The translations under genes and the position numbers were made by a program. Below, in pieces: positions 13,547 through 16,064 of a stretch of 16,064 nucleotides of DNA (position 1 is its first letter; each line of letters begins with the position of its first letter). Where the stretch lies: assembly GCA_946480605.1 (NCBI GenBank), contig CAMLKW010000094.1, forward strand, positions 1 through 16,064, in the 5' to 3' direction. The DNA comes from an uncultured Roseateles sp. Lineage in GTDB: Bacteria; Pseudomonadota; Gammaproteobacteria; Burkholderiales; Burkholderiaceae. The notes below the pieces were generated by a model. It was given only the letters and a program-made list of their open reading frames with translations. It had not been told where the DNA came from and did no database searches.

Positions 13547-16064
13547 GGCGCCTTGCCGGCTTTGCGCTGATCGCGCTCGCGGCCGCGCTGCTGGGCGTGG
13601 GTCTGCTGGTCGGACGGGCGGACGTGGCGGTCTTCGAGCGCCTGGACCACTGGACGCTGGATCTGCAGACGCTGTGGCGCGGGCCGCTGAAGCCCGGCGG
13701 CGAGCTGCTGCTGGTGCGCGTGGACGACGCCGCGCTGGAGGCGCTGGGCGGCCGCGTGCCCGAGCGCGCCGAGATCGCCCGCGCGGTGCAGGTGCTGACG
13801 GCCGGCGGCGCACGCGCCATCGCGCTGGACTTCCTGCTTTTGCCCGGCGGCGGCACGGCCGACGGCAGCGCCGCGCTGGCCGCGGCCATGCGGGCGGGCG
13901 CGAACACGCTGATCCCGTTCTCTCTGCCCAACGACGGCGCCCCGCAGGCCCAGCCCGTGCCGGCGCCGGTGCTGGCGCAGGCGCTGCTGCGCTACGAGGA
14001 CGAGGCCGCGCTGGCACGCAGCGAGAGCTATTACCGCGCCCAGCGGCTGGTGGCGCCCGAGCCGGTGCTGGCGGCGGCGGCGGCCGGGCTGGGGCACATC
14101 AATGCGCGCGCCGAGAGCGACGGCACGCTGCGCCGCGACCTGCCGCTGCTACGGCTGGACGGCGAGGTCTACCCCTCGCTGCCGCTGCGGCTGGCCGCGT
14201 TCGCGCGCGCTGTGGACTGGGCCGGTGTGCGCGCGCAGTTCGGCGCCGGCATCGAGGCCGGCGAGGCGCTGCGGCTGCGGCTGGACGAGCTGTCGCGGCT
14301 GGGCGTCAACTACTACGGCGCCAGCGGCAGCTTCGACACCGTGGGCTTTGCCGACCTGCTGGCGGGCCGCGTGGACCCGGCGCGGCTGCGCGGGCGCATC
14401 GCCGTCGTGGGCGTGTCGGCACTGGCCGCAGGTGACCACCTGCCGTCGCCCTTCGATGCCCGCCTGCCCGGCATGGAGCGCATCGCCACCGTCACCGACA
14501 ACCTGCTGACCGGCCGCAGCCTGGTGCGCCCGGCCTGGGCCGGCGCGCTGGTGCTGGTCGCCGCGCTGCTGCTGCCGCTGGCGGCGGTGCTGCTGCTGGC
14601 GCGCCGGCCGCTGGGTTTTGCGCTGCTGTGCCTGGGCGCGGCCGGGGTGGCGGTGCTGCTGGGCGCGCAGTGGGCGTTCGAGCGCCATCACTGGGTGTTC
14701 TCGCTGGCGCCGCCGCTGCTGGCGCTGGCCGTGGCGACGCTGGGCGCCAGCGCGCTGCGCGCCGGCGTCGAGCAAGGTCGGCGCCGCGACGCCGCGCGCC
14801 GCCTGGCCGCCAGCGAGCAGCGCTACGCGCTGGCCGTGCAGGGCGCCAACGACGGGCTGTGGGACTGGGACCTGCAGGCCGGCGCGGTCTACTACTCGCC
14901 GCGCTGGCTGGCGTTGATGGGCCTGTCCGCCGCCGAGGCCGGAACCGACATCTCGGCCTGGACGCGGCCGCTGGAGCCCGGCCAGGCCCAGGCTTTCGAC
15001 GACGAGATGAAGGCCCACCTGCGCGGCGAGAGCCAGCAGTTCCATCACGTGCTGCATTTCAACCAGGGCGGCCAGGAGCGCTGGCTGCTGGCGCGCGGCC
15101 TGGCCGTGCGCCAAGGGGGCCAGCCGGTGCGCATGGCAGGCTCGCTGACCGACATCTCCGAGAGCCAGCGCCTGCAGCGCCAGATCAGCTTCGACGCGCT
15201 GCACGACCGCCTCACCGGCCTGGCCAACCGCGTGCTGTTCCGCGAGCAGCTGATGCAGCTGCTGGGCGGCGCGCCGGCGCCCGAGACCGGCCTGCTGCTG
15301 CTGGGGCTGGACGGCTTCCGGGCGCTGAACGAGACCCACGGTCCGGTGGTGGGCGACGCGGTGCTGACCGAGCTGGCCGCCCGCCTGCGGCAGGCCTTTG
15401 GCGCGCGCCATCTCGTCGCGCGCATGGGGCCGGACCAGTTCGCGCTGCTGCTGGCAGGCGGCGACGCGGCGCCCGCGCTGTCGCGCCGCGTGCAGGAACT
15501 GCTGCAGGCGCCGTTCAACGTCGCCACGCCGCTGCTGCAGCTGACGGCCGGCATCGCCTGGGCGCAGCGCCGCCACGGCCCCAGCAGCGCCGACGAGCTG
15601 CTGGCCGCGGCCGAAGGCGCGCTGGCCCGCGCCAAGGCCGGCGGCCCGGGGCAGACGCACGAGTTCGACCCCGCCGAGCAGCTGGTGGAGCAGTCGCGCC
15701 GCTGGCTGCGTGACGCCATCGACAACGCGCTGGCGGCGGGCGACCAGTTCGAGCTGCACTACCAGCCCTTCGTGCGGCTGTCGGACCGGGCGCTGCTGGG
15801 CTTCGAGGCGCTGATCCGCTGGCGCCACCCGACCAAGGGCCTGATCATGCCGGGCGACTTCATCCCGGTGGCCGAGGCCAGCGGCCAGATCGCATCAATC
15901 GGCCGCTGGGCGCTGCTGGAGGCCGCGGCGCAGCTGCGGCGCTGGCAGCCGCTGGGGTTCACCGGCGAGGTGGCCGTCAACCTGTCCGGCGTGCAGCTGG
16001 AGCGCGATACCGAGCTGCTGGCCGACGCCCGCGCCGCGCTGGCGGCCCTGGGCGAGGTGCCCAC
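13543..16064 (+). CDS. CHASE2-PAS-GGDEF-EAL c-di-GMP signalling protein, partial at the right edge
   Basis: The frame is open from the TTG at 13543 to the window end: 840 codons visible, 3' end missing. Order: membrane anchor at about 5-24 (FALIALAAALLGVGLLVG); extracytoplasmic CHASE2 domain at about 30-320 (LLLVRVDDAALEALGGRVPE, ARAIALDFLLLP); three membrane helices at about 332-354, 356-377 and 385-405; PAS at about 424-540 (GANDGLWDWDLQAG); GGDEF at about 547-710; EAL from about 725. In the GGDEF domain the metal-binding DxD is LGLD (588-591) and the signature is GPDQF at 629-633, so cyclase activity is unlikely. The EAL signature GFEALIRWRHP (Glu755) and VNLSGVQL are intact, though later catalytic residues lie outside. 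TTG overlaps the FecR stop (TTGA); no ATG or GTG gives a full anchor. Predicted c-di-GMP phosphodiesterase controlled by a periplasmic signal, perhaps through the FecR protein. Confidence 0.88.
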   Translation, partial: MRRLAGFALIALAAALLGVGLLVGRADVAVFERLDHWTLDLQTLWRGPLKPGGELLLVRVDDAALEALGGRVPERAEIARAVQVLTAGGARAIALDFLLLPGGGTADGSAALAAAMRAGANTLIPFSLPNDGAPQAQPVPAPVLAQALLRYEDEAALARSESYYRAQRLVAPEPVLAAAAAGLGHINARAESDGTLRRDLPLLRLDGEVYPSLPLRLAAFARAVDWAGVRAQFGAGIEAGEALRLRLDELSRLGVNYYGASGSFDTVGFADLLAGRVDPARLRGRIAVVGVSALAAGDHLPSPFDARLPGMERIATVTDNLLTGRSLVRPAWAGALVLVAALLLPLAAVLLLARRPLGFALLCLGAAGVAVLLGAQWAFERHHWVFSLAPPLLALAVATLGASALRAGVEQGRRRDAARRLAASEQRYALAVQGANDGLWDWDLQAGAVYYSPRWLALMGLSAAEAGTDISAWTRPLEPGQAQAFDDEMKAHLRGESQQFHHVLHFNQGGQERWLLARGLAVRQGGQPVRMAGSLTDISESQRLQRQISFDALHDRLTGLANRVLFREQLMQLLGGAPAPETGLLLLGLDGFRALNETHGPVVGDAVLTELAARLRQAFGARHLVARMGPDQFALLLAGGDAAPALSRRVQELLQAPFNVATPLLQLTAGIAWAQRRHGPSSADELLAAAEGALARAKAGGPGQTHEFDPAEQLVEQSRRWLRDAIDNALAAGDQFELHYQPFVRLSDRALLGFEALIRWRHPTKGLIMPGDFIPVAEASGQIASIGRWALLEAAAQLRRWQPLGFTGEVAVNLSGVQLERDTELLADARAALAALGEVP

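Noticed and set aside
11093..14017. 974-codon open frame on the minus strand
   Set aside because: It runs antisense across rmuC, the MFS gene, fecR and the start of the CHASE2 gene. It reads as Arg/Ala/Pro/Gln/His-rich low-complexity protein, the usual antisense shadow of GC-rich genes, and the plus-strand frames carry clear domains.
14149..15828. 559-codon open frame on the minus strand
   Set aside because: Antisense to the CHASE2-PAS-GGDEF-EAL gene and rich in Gln, Arg and His; no recognisable fold.
13543..16064. Frequent CTG/GCG/GGC triplet runs as tandem repeats
   Set aside because: They follow the reading frame and reflect Leu/Ala/Gly codon bias in GC-rich DNA, not a tandem repeat array.

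Overview
The window is a compact, very GC-rich stretch of chromosome-like DNA with strong third-position G/C bias. Most genes are separated by short gaps or joined by 4-base start/stop overlaps. The gene content (a PHA-granule phasin, an AlgZ/AlgR-type two-component pair, rmuC, an MCP, a CHASE2/GGDEF/EAL protein) and the codon use suggest a free-living betaproteobacterium of the order Burkholderiales, perhaps the Roseateles/Rubrivivax/Mitsuaria group. That placement is inferred from protein character, not from a search. I see no tRNA, rRNA, CRISPR array, insertion sequence or phage gene. No gene-free stretch exceeds 180 bases.

Layout. (a) 1-763: a phasin gene on the minus strand with a recognisable sigma70-like promoter and two exact matches to the remembered PhaR operator consensus. 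(b) 764-3023: a divergent pair, a secreted or periplasmic amidohydrolase (minus) and a histone-deacetylase-family deacetylase (plus), only 64 bases apart. (c) 3001-5031: a minus-strand two-gene operon with a small exported Cache-domain protein followed by a methyl-accepting chemotaxis protein. Its 3' end overlaps the 3' end of the deacetylase gene by 23 bases. (d) 5208-8144: a plus-strand four-gene operon of acyl-CoA thioesterase, nitroreductase, D-2-hydroxyacid dehydrogenase and an exported protein of unknown function. (e) 8262-10240: a LytS/AlgZ-type sensor kinase and a LytTR response regulator, with AlgR-like direct repeats upstream. (f) 10263-12790: rmuC translationally coupled to an MFS transporter. 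(g) 12935-16064: an exported FecR-domain protein followed, through a TTGA overlap, by a CHASE2-PAS-GGDEF-EAL protein that runs off the right edge.

The window is rich in sensing: one MCP with a possible periplasmic partner, one two-component system, and one FecR/CHASE2/c-di-GMP module. The GGDEF domain of the last protein lacks key catalytic residues while the EAL signature is intact. It is therefore predicted to degrade c-di-GMP, or to respond to it, rather than make it. The strongest leads are the FecR-CHASE2 pair, the Cache/MCP pair, the AlgR-like repeats, the PhaR-like operators, and three genes whose start codons sit exactly 7 bases after a -10-like hexamer (candidate leaderless mRNAs). 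I do not see a clearly undescribed defence or mobile system. The novelty here lies in regulation and in sensory gene pairings.
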